A stretch of 64,000 bases of DNA from Dentipellis sp. KUC8613 (GCA_002286715.1 NSJX01000037.1:62001-126000), one strand, 5' to 3'; numbered from the stretch's first letter, positions 12,577-25,390 are shown. Made by a program: numbers and translations. Notes: generated by a model from the letters alone, not told the origin.

Positions 12577-13421
12577 GTTGTTGCGCAAGTGCAAAAAATT
12601 GAGGGCAAGGGTATTAGGAGGGAGAAGACTCAGAAGAGCCTGATCAACGCAGGGATCCTCAACGCCTTACCGGCGCCGTTTCACCTGTCACGTCGGCCGC
12701 ACCATCACCGCAGCAGAAGGACATACGTATGGTGGGACAAGGTACTCGGGGAGTCGGGGCCTGAGAAGCCTTAGTAGGCATAATTGATCCTGGTCAAACG
12801 ACATGTGCGTGTCGTCTCAGTAAGCGCGACATGTCGCCCGGAGGTACCTGGTGGATTACCCGGAGCAGAAGCGCTCGAGTGAAAGGGCGTGAGTAGTGGT
12901 GGCAAGAGCTACAAGTCGCGAGTTGGCCCGTTCCGGTAAATCATGTTCAATAGTAGGCATCACTTTTCAAGAGGATCGTGCGCTGAATGATTTCCGACTT
13001 TTATAAGTAGCCTTACTGATTCCCTCAATCATAACGCTAACAACGTTCTAGATAAATAAGGATACAAATGTAGTGCGACCCTTGATATGATACAGCACAC
13101 AGAAATGATACATAGGCTACGCCAGTACGCAATAGCCAACAACTAACGCGAGCAAGAACACAAAATTTGACGGAGTTCAAGCAACACAGGAGGGCGGAAC
13201 CAGACAAGAGCACAGCAGAGACGTCGACAAGACCCAGACCAGAGACAGCGTCGAAAGCAGAAGCCACAGCGGTACGTTCGTGTCTTGATGCGAATGCTAA
13301 GATGAGACATTAAATATAATAAGGATAGACTGCAGTCCAACAGATGAGCACACACAAACAATTAAAGCAGGGGGAAAAGCTAACCTCGATTGGAGCAGGA
13401 CTTATCGCAGGCGGTGCAATC
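12577..13421. other. Intergenic spacer
   Basis: This region lies between the STAND gene start and the 3' end of coiled-coil gene copy 1. No supported gene was found. Short ORFs on both strands lack family features. Confidence 0.4.
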
Positions 13422-16400
13422 TCAGATATCCGAAGCGGACGCGAGCGAGCTCGAGGATCCCCACTGCCGAGGGACGGTGGCAGGCATGCTTGCAGGTGTC
13501 CACGAGGAGTTCTCGTCCGTCCGCTGCACGAGAAGATGGGCAATAGGCAGCTCTTCCACTGCAGGCTTCACGAGGTCGTACTCCGGGTCGCCCTTGGGGA
13601 CGGGGGCGTTGCAGGAGCGAAGGGCCTGGCGGACCAGGACGCCCGCTCGGAGGATCGAGATGTCGCGCATCTGCGGATACTCGTCGGAGGCGAGCGGTGT
13701 GGGAGGAGGGGTGAGCAGAAGAGGGTTGAGAGGCGAGGGACGCTTCGGTGAGAACGGGGTGGCCCGAGGCGGTGTGAAGACCTGCGGAGGCTCGACTGGA
13801 GGCGCGGAGAATTGGACGTCCTCTTGCTCCATCGAGTCACCCTCTCCATCTACTGCCTCCATCGAGTCGCCCTCTCCATCAACCACCTCCATCGAGTCGC
13901 CCTCCTCCGTCATGCTGAGCATCCCCTCGACCTCCTGCTCCTCCGCCTCCTCAAGCTCCAAGATCCCCGCGTCGCGCTGCATCTTGATCATAGCCAGCTC
14001 GACGCGGAGCTTCTTGAGCTCCTTCGCTTGTTCCTTGGACTCCTCTTCGCCCATGGCGATCGCAGTACGCTGCAGAGCGACCTGCATCTTCAGCTCGTCA
14101 CATTTCTTCTTGGTCGCCTTGAGCTCGAACTCCTTGCACTTGGCGGCAACGATCTTGGCCTCCGTCTCCTTCTTCAGCTTAGAGCGGGCCTCCTTCTATA
14201 AACAAATGAGCAACTAAACCGAATTAGAACGATGATAATGACGGCGTACCTGAGTCCGAAGAAGCCCCTCGAGCTCACCGACCTTTGCATCCAGCGCCGC
14301 CTCGCGCCCGCTGCGCTCCTCCGCCTCCTCATCGCGCTGCAGAAGCCGCATCATCGTCTCCTCGAGGAGCTCCTCCTGCTCCTCAAACTTGCCCTGGAGC
14401 GCCTCCTCGCGCTCACGGCAAGCTTTGACTTCCTCGCCGCACTGCATGAGCTCCATCATGGTCTCCTCGAGGAGGTCGGACTGGTCGTTGGCCTTGGACT
14501 CGAGCGCCTTCTTCTGCTCCTGGAGGGCTTCGATGGTGGAAGTCAGCTCGCCGATGGCGGCTTTGTGCTCGTTCTCCTGTTCATCGAATTAGCGAAATTC
14601 TAGAAGAAAAATTGAGTGGACACACCTTGACCACGAGCGGTTTCTCCAAGTCGCCACGAGCAGAGGCATCTCTAGGCTCATCACCGCACCGAGCAAGACG
14701 AACCTCAAGAGCGGCAGCCTTGCACCGCAGCTCAGCCTCCGAATGCGCAAGCGCGCAGATCCTATCCTTCGCCTCCTCGAGGTGGAACATAGAATCAGAC
14801 AAACGATCCTCCAACTCCGTCGTCCTCCCCTCAAGGTCGTCAACTTGCGCCCGACGCTCGTCAATGAGTACATTCGCTGCAGTGACCTGCGCGTCGAGCA
14901 ATCCCGCTGCGGCTTGGAGGTCGGTGATCTCCCAGCGCGCGCGCTCCAGCTGCTCCTGCTGGTCGGAAATGGTGGTGTCCTTGGCCGCGGATTGAGAGGC
15001 AAGATCCTGGATCTGCACCTCTGCGCGCTCCAGCTTCGATGTGACCTCCACATGTAGATAAGTGATACGGGCCTCGGAAATCTTGAGCTGGGAATTGTCC
15101 GACAGCGCGCGGTCGAGCTTGGAGTGGCACTCGGCGAGAAGGAGCGCAGAGTGGGTGACCTCGCCGTGGACGGCGTCGTGCTTGAGCTCCAACTCCGAGG
15201 CCTTCTTCCACGCGTCGCGCAATTCGCTTTCGCGGTCCGAAAGGATGCGAGTCTTCGACGCGAGGTGGTCCTCGAGAGCGGCCCTGGATGCGATGGAGTC
15301 CCGAAGCTGCGAACGCACCTCCTCAACTTCGCGGCTGCGGTCAGCGAGAAGGGTGTCCTTAGCTGCAAGTTCTCGCTTGAGGCTCTCCTCGTGTTCGGCA
15401 AATGACAAAGCCTGGTCCTTGGCGTGCTCGATGTTGAGCATGCATTGCAGCGTGAAGTCCTCGAGGTCCGAAACACGCGTCTTCAGGCTGCGGATCTCTT
15501 TGCGCTGGTCGGCGATGGTGGTACGATCCGCGGAAGACGCCTTGACTGCCTTTGACAAAGAGCAAGCGAGACTGACCACGTCCGAGCGAGCGCTGACGAG
15601 CTGGGCCTTGAGAGAAGTGCATTGCTGCTCAACAGTGTCCTTGGATTGAGTGAGCCCTGTGATGGTCGAGGTCAACTCCTGGATAGTGCTGTTCCCCTTG
15701 TCGACGGTCGTCTTCAGTTGTACGTTCTGAGCTCAGGCGGTTAGGTCAGATAAAAAAGGAGGCAAGAAAGGCGCACCTCAGCCTCTAGACGTTGATTCTT
15801 CTCCTGTTCGAGTCCGAGCGCTGGCTCGAGCGCCTCGAAGCGTGCACGAAGGTCATCGCGCTGCACGAGGAAAGATAGCAATTGACCATAAGCCACTGAA
15901 CCAAAAATCATCGAAGAAGACGCACCTCCAACTCGGCCTTGCGCTTACCAGCGCGGTCCCCGCGAGCGGCTTGCTCCAGGTCCTGAATTCTTTCCTGAAC
16001 GGCCTCCTCGCGAGCTGCAGCATCCATAGATTGGCCATCTAGTTTGGCCATCTGACGGATCAACGCAGTACTAGTATCGAGCGCACGCCGGCTCTGTTCG
16101 CTCATCTTCACTTCCAACACGGCGATTTGACCCGAAAGTGCCTCCTTGTCGACTAGCAATGCGCTAATGCGTTCGAGGTAGCCGGTTTTCTCGGCTTGAA
16201 GGGTCTTGTTGACGGCGGTCTGCTTGGTGCTGAGGGAGAATAGGATCCTCGTCCAGTAGGTATGTCGGCGTGCAGAGGCTTGGAGACTTGCGTGCGACTG
16301 GGTGAGGGTTTGAAGGCGGCTGGTGGTCGAGCGGAGGGCCTTCCGGGTTGAGATATTATAGTATATAAGATAGATGAAGAGCGACATAGCGGTGATATAG

Positions 16401-16816
16401 ATTGAGAAAATATATAGATCTGGTGTTGGAATTGGAATTGTTTGAGCAATGCTTGAGAGAGAAACCGAGACTTGAGACGAATTCGATAGGAGAGAAGAGA
16501 TGGACGAAATGTTTGCAGACGGAAGGACGTTCCCAAGGGAAGTATCCAGAACAAGGTGAATGGCGTTCATCGGGTTCCTCGTCGCAGGGTTCATATACGG
16601 CCAGGGTGGGGGCTTGCCGGGAACCAGCCTCTCAGGCGACGGTACGAAGACGAGGGCCCTTCCGATGTCGACCGAGGAAACGTTGACGAGAGCCGGTGAA
16701 GCTCCGGCGACCAGGGGGAGGGAAGAGAGAGTCCAGAATAGTTGAAAGAGAAAGAGAACGAGGAGGGGGTAGTGATTCATGATGATTGTGTGGTTGGATT
16801 GCTTGAGTGTATTCAT
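13422..16816 (-). CDS. Type I membrane coiled-coil protein, copy 1 (unknown function)
   Basis: About five exons encode roughly 1,000 residues. From the ATG at 16816 (MNTLK, with a second Met at 16780) there is a signal-peptide-like core ending in SSLPLVAGA. About 100 lumenal or extracellular residues follow, with several Asn-X-Ser/Thr sites. Next come one membrane segment (LYIFSIYITAMSLFIYLIYY) and a very long heptad-rich coiled coil through all later exons, including ELLEETMMRLLQRDEEAEE. The C-terminal Pro/Ser-rich tail contains DISILRAGVLVRQALRS. Nothing in the protein identifies an enzyme. Open frame also runs upstream of 16816 to a Met at 16963, and that part is conserved in copy 2, so an N-terminal extension cannot be excluded. 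Copy 2 lies in opposite orientation at 45561-49162. Pheromone gene 1 is the next gene upstream and is divergently transcribed. Family and function are unknown. Confidence 0.82.
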
Positions 16817-16963
16817 GGGGGAAAGGAAGGGCGGTCTGGGGAATTCGAGCAAGATATACCAGACGGATGTCAGCCTCCTCCTTCCGAAGTAGGCCAGGAG
16901 GCTGACCAGCCTGAGTCTCTCCAGGTCGAACCTCCCCACCAGCCGTCCCATCCTATGGTGCAA

Positions 16964-17814
16964 AAGACAGTCATTGGATTCGCAGTATAACTACTCACCG
17001 TAAGATCTCGCTATGACACATCAAACCCTCCACCTATTACAGTAGCCTGCTGAGAAGCATCGACGTTGGATTTGTGCTGTGAAAGCTTGAGTGTCATACG
17101 CGAAGCCTAGAGTCCGTTCAATATGATAGATACTACTTTTGCGTCCTGGGAGACAAAATCTTCCAATTAGCGGGAGCAAAACGATAATACGGTGGCGGCG
17201 GCGGCGGCGGCGGCGTCGTGGTCGGCGTCGTCGCGCACAACGCTGAGCCTGCGGCTGACGAGCTGTAGACGCCGGCCCGGCGTCCCGGAATGTGACGTCA
17301 CACGGTGATAGCCACGTTGACTTGCTTTGTTGGACCCACACAGCAACTTCCCCGACTCTAGCGCCTGCTTTGCGACAGAACACCACCAGTCTTGAATTTT
17401 CGGAAGGTGACGCACGCGATCCTGTCTCAGTCAAAGCGTACTTTGAGTCCAACATGCCACGATCATAGCTTCTACTTATGCATTTTCAGCTTGCATCCGA
17501 TGTGTTGTCCGATTTTCTGCGTCCAAGGAGGACCCGTCTCTGGCATGAGTCTCCGCAACTGATGGAATGTCTCGTCAAGTGAAAGCTCAATTTCTCTCAC
17601 GCAAACTCCATGTGAGTCTGCAATTGCTAATCCGATAGGTCTGGGTGGTATCCGGCCTATGTCGGATCCCTCTGAGACACATCTGCTTGTTCCTTCAAAT
17701 CAGAATACCTACGGATATTCACAGCCTCCTTAACATTATTCAGGCGCAGTGAGCTGCCTCTGCTAGACAAGCCTGTCCGAGCTGTCCGACTCTACTGGAG
17801 CATGTACAAATCCG
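16964..17814. other. Intergenic region between the coiled-coil gene and pheromone gene 1
   Basis: This is the shared upstream region of two divergent genes. A short GGC/GGT-type triplet run lies at about 17191-17216. No coding frame is convincing. Confidence 0.4.
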
Positions 17815-17982
17815 ACGACTTTCCCTCTGGAGGCGGGAGCACTAGTGCTACTACCGCTTTCATCTACAGCCTACCTGCCAAGATCTCCAGATGCATCCCC
17901 TCCCTCTGCATCACCGACGCTCTACCTAATCATCGATTAACCTTCTGCTCCGCGGCCCAATCTGGGCATCCCGTGCCGAGTC

Positions 17983-18259
17983 TTAATTGTCTCGTCAAAA
18001 TCATTTGACTCCCGGCGAAACAGGCAGGCACGGCGACTCACGTCTTCAGCCACCCTTATTGTCTTTGCAGGAACGAAGCTGCCTGCTCTCCCGCTCGGCA
18101 CGGTGCTCCGCCCGTGCTCCCCTTGAGCTTTGTCGCACCTTTATTGTGTTCGTGCAGATGCGGTTTCATAATGAGTAAGTGCCCAGGAACACGCACTCGA
18201 CGTCAGCTAGCCGTGCTGGCCGAAAACCCCTCCCCTATCCTTCCTTCGAAGGTATAAAA
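17983..18259 (+). promoter_or_regulatory. Pheromone gene 1 promoter: three ACAAT-type sites and TATA box
   Basis: Read on the minus strand, ACAATTAAG lies at 17990-17982, ACAATAAG at 18062-18055 and CACAATAA at 18148-18141. These are about 360, 290 and 205 bases before the ATG. A TATAAAA box lies at 18253-18259. The same three-site layout occurs before the other three pheromone genes. An ACAAT core is the kind of site bound by HMG-box factors, which control pheromone genes in other basidiomycetes (for example Prf1 in Ustilago). The binding factor here is inferred. Confidence 0.65.
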
Positions 18260-18350
18260 GCCCCCTGCAGTCGGCTGGATTTCTTCAGTTCACCATCGAC
18301 TCTTCCTTCGCCCTTTCGTCTTCTTCGCTCATCACCCATCCTCATCTCCA

Positions 18351-18473
18351 ATGGATTCTTTCACCAACACCTTCTTCACCACCTCCTCCGTCGAGAGCGA
18401 GCCCACCGTCAACGTCCCCGTCGACGCCGAGGACGGCGGCAGCGGCGGCCACTCGTACTGCATCGTTGCATGA
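18351..18473 (+). CDS. Lipopeptide mating-pheromone precursor 1
   Basis: This intronless gene encodes 40 residues. The precursor starts MDSFTNTFFTTSS and ends in PVDAEDGGSGGHSYCIVA. The C-terminal CIVA is a CaaX box, so the cysteine is expected to be farnesylated, the last three residues removed and the cysteine carboxymethylated. This gives a secreted a-factor-like peptide sensed by a STE3-type receptor on a compatible mate. N-terminal cleavage in mushroom precursors usually follows a charged pair; the ED before GGSGG is the best candidate, which would give GGSGGHSYC. It was chosen over overlapping longer ORFs because of the CaaX end, the TATA box about 95 bases upstream and the near-identical gene at 49976-50098. 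It is the only one of the four on the plus strand. Confidence 0.95.
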   Translation: MDSFTNTFFTTSSVESEPTVNVPVDAEDGGSGGHSYCIVA

Positions 18474-18906
18474 GTGCGCAACTACGGACCACCCACTGTA
18501 GGTTCCAATTTCCGTTCGTTCACGCTACAATAAAATAACCAATTCGTGTCGGTCAACAGCATATACCATCTCTACATCGCTATCAACTACCACCATTTCT
18601 CGGATGCATGACCACGCATACGGACTCGACGGAATAGAGATTGGGATGAGAGTTGGGGCTGGGACGGGAGAGCCAGGCTGTTTTATACTATAACATTATT
18701 GTGCAGGCCCGCGGGCGCACTTTCGTTCTTCAATGCACACACTAGTCACTTCATCACGCCTTTCTCAGATTCGAATTCAGATGTACAAGGCTCTCGAAAT
18801 TCCGTAAAATGAAACATACACGGTTACAGGCAACCGCGACTACAAGTATAAGTACAGCAAGGCCTAAAGAATCTTCGCAAACTCCACCGCAAAACCTAGA
18901 TCCCGC

Positions 18907-20558
18907 TTACTGCTTCGTCTGGGGCACGATCGGCAGCGGCAGCGGCCACGACTGGACCTGCGGCCCAATCGTCATCTTGAGCAGCATACCCTGCTCGATT
19001 CCGTTCCCCTGCAACCACCACGCACAGCACATCAGCTTCTCCCCTTTTTTTCGATGAGGCCAAGAGAGCACTCACAATGAGCCAGTACGGGAACCCAGGG
19101 TCGAACGGCAGCACGCTCTCGATGTACGCCAGCTGGTCCTTCGACAGCGCAATGCTGAGCGCCTCGATGTTCGCGTTCAGATGCTCGACCTTGCGGCCGC
19201 CCAGGATCGGGAACACATGCGTCGTCTTCTGCATCACATACGCAATCGCAACTGTGCCATCCCACCACCACAGCCATTAGCACCGCTCGCCCACCCCCAC
19301 CCATCAGGAAACTATGCAGACGCACCAGCCTGGATGCTCTTCGCGCCGACCTCGCGCGCGACCTTCTCGAGCGCCTGGCACATCTTGCGCTCGTCCGGCG
19401 TGCGCTCCCACTCGGGCCCAGTCCACGTGCGCCCATTCTCGCCCGTCTGGCGGCGCGCGTCCTCCTCCGCGTCCGTGCGGATCTTGCCGCCCGCGAGCAC
19501 GTCCCACGGCGCGAGCGCCAGTCCTACGTCAAGCAAACCGTCAGGTCAGCCACTGTGACTACAGGACATTGTCTAGGTGGGGGAGGGGATGCGTATGGAA
19601 TGCAGGCTGACCTTCGGCGCGCGCCATGGGCACGATCTCGCGCTCGAACGAGCGAGAGAGGACGTTCCACTGGCCTTGGTAGATGCAGAAGGGCGTCTTG
19701 CCGTGGTCGCGCGCGTACTGGTTCGCTTTGCTCACGATCCACGCCGGCGTGTCCTGCACGTCGCGAGCCCATAATTATCAGCGTCCGGTCTCCATAAACT
19801 TCCCGTTTATCGCACTCACCGAGATGCCCTAAGAATTGATAGCCGATGCGTTTCAGTCTCACTGGCAACACCCCGGAGAATTTGTGGGACGCACGAGGTA
19901 GAGCACCTTGCCGGACGCGACGAGGTTGTGGAGGCTGTTCATGATCTCCTCGACGCCGGTGTCCCAGTCCCACCAGTGCACGTACAGGATGTCGATGTAG
20001 TCCGTGCGCAGCTTCTTGAGCGACGCCTTCACGGAGAGCGTCATGTTCTTCGTGTTGTTCCCCGCGAAGCTGACGCGCTGCTTGAGCCCCGGCTCGTTGA
20101 CGTTGAAGAAGTGCGTGTACTGTTCGCGGTGCGCGGCGTGTCAGCGGCTGAGAAGAGGAAGGGTACGTGCATGCGCGCACCTTCGTAGCAAGCACGATCT
20201 GGTCCCGCACCCCGCGCGTCTCCATCCACTCCCCAAGGAACTTCTCCGACGCCTCGTCCTGGCTATCACAAGCAAACCAACACCGCTTCAGCAACACAGC
20301 CCAGCCTAGCACCCCATCAACGCACGCGCCGACTCACTAATTTGCCGACGTATCGATAAAGTTGCCGCCCGCCTGGTGGTACGCGTCGAGCAGCTTGAAG
20401 CTCTGCTCCTTGCTCATCGAGCCCAGGAAGCTCCACTTGTCGCCGATGGACATCGCGCCGAGCTGCAGCGGCGAGACGCGCACGCCCGCGAGGGGCGAGA
20501 GCGGGCGGTAGAGCCCCAGCGGCGTCGGGAGTGTGGGGACCGGGGGGAAGGCAGACAT
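18907..20558 (-). CDS. Aldo-keto reductase of the fungal aryl-alcohol dehydrogenase type
   Basis: About seven exons encode roughly 385 residues of an AKR. The start at 20558 ([19 protein letters not shown]) leads into [16 protein letters not shown] and then GNFIDTSAN, which carries the catalytic Asp region. Later exons give VLATK (the catalytic Lys strand), [19 protein letters not shown] (the active-site His), [19 protein letters not shown] (an NADPH-binding segment), and [21 protein letters not shown], typical of the AAD/AKR9-like group. The stop is at 18907-18909. These enzymes reduce aryl aldehydes or polyketide-type carbonyls with NADPH and are abundant in wood-decaying basidiomycetes. 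The protein is probably cytosolic. The gene sits between pheromone gene 1 and the acyl-CoA oxidase with no obvious functional link to either. Confidence 0.9.
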
Positions 20559-21724
20559 TGTGTTGATATCTTGTGGTGGGGGTGTTCAGGAAGTAGGAGT
20601 TCGAGTAGGATGGATAGTGATAACGCGAAAGCATGGCCCTTATATACCATACGGTGCGCTAGCTGCAGTCTGGGTCTCGGCTATAGCTAGGATTGTAAAT
20701 GCACGACGCATACGTCAGTCCCTCCTGCCGTGGTGGAGGACGCGGCACGATGAGAAATCGGGCTCTCTCAGGAACCCGCCCAGTGTTTAGTATCCGAGTC
20801 AGGAATGCATATTGAGTGTGCGACCCACGTCGACACCGTGGCGGTGCCGCAATAGGCTGCATTCGTGTTCAAAAGGTCAATGGGCATGCTCGCGGGCACC
20901 AAGACATTCGGCACCAGCGACGCGATGGAGGCCGGCTTGGAATATAACGGGGGTGTAGCGCACATACGCGCAGCACTCAGTGGGTCGCGCTATCAGACAC
21001 GCGCGTCAGTGAAAAGTGTCGCTGAAAACACAGAAATTCGGAGGAGAGGTGAAGGGAAGAGGAGAGAACTTACTGGTGTTCAGTAGCGTCAAGGAGCGCA
21101 AATTCCGCGTAGTGTTTATGTGTCGAGTGCGTGCGCGTCCTGGCCTGCCTGTTGAACTTCGCTAGACAAGCCCTGTTCATGCGCGGCGACAAACGCCCTG
21201 CAGCGCCAGCTGAGCATGACGCGTACATAGAGCAGTGCCCTAGCGCTACGCATGCCCAAAATACAGGCCGAAAGACCACGCGTTCTGCCCCCTTGCACGA
21301 TACTAGACTAGCAGTCCAATCCATCGTACCTACACGTCGCGTATGAACCCAATCATGGGAAAGCAAGAGTGAGTACGCTTGACTCGGAACGCCCTGAGTA
21401 TTTCCCTTTTTCGGCCGACCCATCGCAACCAAACACTGCTCTCCAGTCAATTCTTTCTACCCTAACCAGCATCTCGCATCCTCCATCTAGACCTCCTCGA
21501 TGCCCTCAGCACCATGACCAGCAATTCTCCTGGCATCATCCCTGGCCCATCTATAACGGCAGAGTTACCACCGCAGGGGGTCAGCTGGACGAAGCATCAC
21601 TGCGCGCTTTCCAGGCGCGACGGTCTCGGGAACCGCAATAGCCGACACTCTATAAACATGACCGCTGCTTGCCAGTGATCCAACACCACCGTGGACTATT
21701 CCTCCTCACAGTCGACTTCAAGAC
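20559..21724. other. Intergenic region with divergent promoters
   Basis: This spacer lies between the divergent aldo-keto reductase and acyl-CoA oxidase genes. No supported ORF or repeat was found. Confidence 0.4.
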
Positions 21725-24641
21725 ATGGCACAAACAGGCTCGAGACTGACGCCGGATGAGCAAACGCGGGAGGACATGAGGCGCGCGAGGGAGGGCGCAA
21801 GCATCGACGTCGCAGCCGTCCGGGACTACCTCTACGGTGCGTTCCCCCCGACGCAGCACGCAACGTACACATCTCGCTCACACTTCCAGCAGATGGTCGC
21901 GAGCAGTGGAACGAACACGCCCGCGTGGTGCAGATCATGTCGACGGACCCTGCATTCGACAAGAGCCGCAGGTGCGTGTCTGGGTACTATCCAACACGGA
22001 TATGACGTCAGTCGTAATGGGTATGCCGTATATGTAGACCCTTCATGAGCCGCGCAGAGATATACGAGCGCAGTCTCGCGATGACGCGGCGCGTGTACGA
22101 GCTCGAGGAGCAGCTGCAGTGGTCGCGCGCGGAGCGGCAGCGCGCCATCGGGCTCATCGACGACGGGTCCCCGCTCAACCTGCACGACGCCGGTGAGTCC
22201 CTCTCCCACCCGCACCACCCGCACCATCATCCCCTCAACTGCCTCTCATCCCTGCCCCCGCAGCATTCGAGCCGCTCCTCAACAGCCAAGCCTCACCAGA
22301 GCTGCTCGCGCAGTACGGCGCGCTCATCGCGCGGCGCGGGATCATCGGGTGCTACATGCAGACCGAGCTCGCGCACGGGTCGAACGTCGGCGCGCTCGAG
22401 ACGACCGCGACGTTCCTGCCCGCGAGCCAGCAGTTCGAGATCCACTCGCCGACGCTGACGAGTGCGAAGTGGTGGAACGGCGCGCTCGCGAAGACGGCGA
22501 CGCATGGCGTCGTGCAGGCGAAGCTGATCCTCGGCGGAAGGGATATGGGCCCGCATTTGTTCTTTGTGCAGCTGAGGTCGTTGGGTGCGTGGTCCAACTT
22601 GAGTTGCATTTATCTTGTCTGAAAATTGAATGTCTGGCAGAGGACCATAAGATCCTGCCAGGGATTGTCATCGGTGACATTGGTGCGCTACTCGAGTCTG
22701 CCTCACTCTGCAGTGTGTACTAAATGGGTAACAGGGCCCAAGGCTATGGGCGCATGGGGCGCTACGGACCATGGCTACGCCCGCTTCGACTACTACCGCA
22801 TTCCGAGAGGCAACATGCTTTCAAAGTTTGCTCAGGTCACGCAGGATGGGCAGTATGTCCGCCCACCCCATGCAAAGATCAGCTATGGAGGGGTGAGTAT
22901 TTGCCAGCCCATCTCAGTGTTCACCACTGACTGTTTCCAAGATGCTATACATACGCTCAACGTAAGTCCCCACCCGACCTTGCCTTGTTCGCTCACTTGA
23001 CACACGTACGGGCAGCATGGTCACTTCTGCTGGCTGGGTTCTCGCAAAGGGTATGCCCCATTCGTATTTTCCTCTTCCCCACTCACATTTTTCTCTCAAA
23101 AGCTGCCACAGCGTCCATCCGCTACGCGACCGTCCGTCGACAAGGCGGCGCCACCACCGGCGAGCTCGAGAACCAAATAATCACCTACCCCTCCGTGCAC
23201 TACCGGCTGCTGCCCATCCTCGCACGCGCCTACGTCTTCATCCAGCTCGGCCGCATCCTCGTACGTCCCGTGCCCCTGTCCCGTCCCCCTTCCTTCCCCA
23301 CACCCCGACCACCCAGTCAACCTAACCCAATTCCCAACTCCCTTTTTCCAGACCCGCACCTTCGCCTCGACCTCCGCGCGCCTCGCCGCGGGCGACACGT
23401 CCACGCTCGCAGAGACGCACGCGGCCGCGAGCGGGCTGAAGGTGTACGCGTCGACCGCGGCCGCGCGCGACATCGAGACGGCGCGCCGCGCGATGGGCGG
23501 GCACGGCTTCAGCGCGTTCGCGGGGCTCGGCGCGCTGTACGCGCAGTATGTCCCCGCCGCAACGTAAGTGTGTGTGGCGCGCTCCTCCCCTCTCCCCTCC
23601 CCTTCCCTTCCCCTCGCTCCTTTCGTCCACCCGTACAAGGGCACCAGTACCAGCGCAAGTGAACAAGAGACTGACACTGACGCCGCACGACAGGTACGAA
23701 GGCGACAACTTCGTGCTGGACCAGCAAGTCGTGCGCGCCGCGCTCAAAGCGTACGCCGCGCTCCAGGGCGCCGCGCACGCACCGAAAGCGAAAGACGCGC
23801 TCTCCCCGTCCGCGCGCTACCTGCGCGTCCTCGCCACCCCGCCGCCCGCGCTCTCAGCTGCGACATGGACGGACCCCGCGGCGCTCGTGCTCGCGCTGGA
23901 GTGGCGCGCGGCGCTCGTCGTGCGCGCGCATGCACGTGCGGACGGTGTACAGGGCGGGCGCGGGGCTGAGGCGGCGGGCGCGGCGCGGCGCGTGGCGGGC
24001 GCGGTGATGGATGCGTTCGTGGGTGCGAGGGTGGAGGAGATGAATGGTGAGCTCGGGAGTGCGGGTGCGGCGGTGGGGGAGAAGGGCAGGGAGGTGCTGG
24101 GGCGGGTGTATCATTTAGTGAGTCCTGCGTTGGCTGGGTGTATGCGCCGGTTTTGGCTGACACGGGCTGCAGTATCTGCTTGTCATGGTGGAAGAGGCCC
24201 TCGTCGATCTGCTCGCGTTTGGGCTGCTCCGCCCCGAGGAGCCGTGGCAGGGCGGCGACCCGACGGCGTCGTTGCGCGTTGCGATTGGCGAGCTGTGTCG
24301 GTCGCTGGTGCCGGAAGTTATTGGGCTGACGGATGCGTTTGGGTTTTCGGATTGGGAACTCGATAGGCGAGTGTTTACTCTCATGCATGGACTCTACAAG
24401 CAGATGATGCTGACGCGTGCGATTGGCGCAGCGCGTTGGGGGTGTACGATGGGAGGGTCTACAATGCGCTTTGGGAGCGTGCGCAAGGCGAGCCGTTGAA
24501 TGCGACAGAGGTTCCGGCAGCATACAAGGTGAGTCGTTCCGAAAATTGGGATGATGGTTATTGTTGATGGGGTACTCGCAGCATATCAAGGCGATCTTGG
24601 AACAAGGCCAGAGACGTGTCAAAGAGGGAGCAAAGCTGTAG
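21725..24641 (+). CDS. Peroxisomal acyl-CoA oxidase
   Basis: The gene encodes roughly 660-700 residues over about ten exons and catalyses the first, H2O2-forming step of peroxisomal beta-oxidation. The N-terminal acyl-CoA oxidase domain is visible as DPAFDKSRR and FMSRAEIYERSLAMTRRVYELEEQ. The FAD-binding core follows: GCYMQTELAHGSNVGALET and SPTLTSAKWWNG, then GAWGATDHGYARFDYYRIPR. The later segment RRAMGGHGFSAFAGLGALYAQY is the conserved glycine-rich stretch near the active site, and YEGDNFVLDQQVVRAALKAY is also typical. The C-terminal domain ends in KEGAKL before the TAG at 24639-24641, and AKL is a usable peroxisomal targeting signal (PTS1). The start at 21725 is the first Met of the open frame. 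The gene is convergent with the CHZ1-like gene, with only about 140 bases between stop codons. Confidence 0.93.
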
Positions 24642-24778
24642 TGGGACATCTGCAGATGGTGCTAGCCATCTATAACACTCGATACCTCGATAACATGTAT
24701 AACTGTACAATAAAGCAATGAGACAATGGAGACAAAAGACGTGGGACCTCGGTGAGAGTCGTGCAGCGTGACCGCGCA

Positions 24779-25390
24779 CTAGTCGTCGTCCTCTTCGTCC
24801 TCATCCTCGTCGCCCCCATGCTTCGTATCCTCCTTATCATCATCGTCCTCCTCCTCCTCTTCCTCCTCGCTCTCCTCCTGGACGGCTTTCTTCTTCTTCG
24901 GGGGCGGCTTAGCCGGCTCCTTCGCCTTGGATGACGAGGAGCTCGGCTTGCTTGATGTCTTGCCCTTACTCGCCGGCTTCGCCTTTTTCTTCGGCTTCTC
25001 CTCTTCCTCGTCGTCGTCATCGTCATCGTCATCGTCGCCCGGGATTGGCGCGACCTTGGTGTAGTCGATGCGGATACCGCGCGTCCTGCGGCCGCCCGTG
25101 ATGATATTCGACGTGTCAAGCCCGCCTAGCTCATCTGCGAACCACCATCTCGTCACACATCGTCCTTGCTAACATCCACGGCACAGAGCAGACTGCGCAC
25201 CTTCGTCGACGCCCGCGTCCGAGTCCTCCCCGTCAAAGTCGTCCTCATCTTCGACCTTGGCCCTGAAGTTCAATATGTCAGCTTTCTCAGCTCCAGCTCG
25301 TTCGCCTGGCCCACGAGGCGTGACGCACTTTTTGCGCTTCTTCGTCTTCAGCTCAGGCTCGTCGGCTCTGCGCTTGCTCTTGCTAGACAT
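24779..25390 (-). CDS. CHZ1: CHZ1-like histone chaperone (H2A.Z-H2B), acidic nuclear protein
   Basis: Three exons encode about 165 residues. Exon 1 is basic (MSSKSKRRADEPELKTKKRK), exon 2 is acidic (VEDEDDFDGEDSDAG), and exon 3 carries the diagnostic LDTSNIITGGRRTRGIRIDY, which matches the CHZ motif used by Chz1 to bind H2A.Z-H2B dimers. The rest of exon 3 alternates a run of Asp/Glu, a Lys/Pro/Ser-rich basic stretch that could serve as a nuclear localisation signal, and a long acidic tail ending in EDEDEEDDD. It is expected to deliver H2A.Z-H2B to chromatin in the nucleus. The low-complexity tail is encoded by near-repeats of GAC/GAG, so its length may vary between strains. The stop is 138 bases from the acyl-CoA oxidase stop. 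Confidence 0.82.

Larger units (their letters stand above)
17815..18738 (+). repeat. Inverted segmental duplication, copy A (carries pheromone gene 1)
   Basis: This stretch matches the reverse complement of 49731-50632. Shared landmarks are 'CCTAATCATCGATTAACC' upstream, the three ACAAT-type promoter sites, the TATA box, the coding region, and the 3' flank ('AGCATATACCATCTC', 'CGCACTTTCGTTCTTCAA'). Similarity is high in and just after the coding region and lower upstream. The limits are approximate. The second copy has the opposite orientation about 31 kb away. Confidence 0.85.

Noticed and set aside
13390..14217. Long plus-strand ORFs opposite coiled-coil copy 1 (and minus-strand ones opposite copy 2)
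   Set aside because: They are antisense shadows of heptad-repeat coding sequence rich in GAG/CTC codons.
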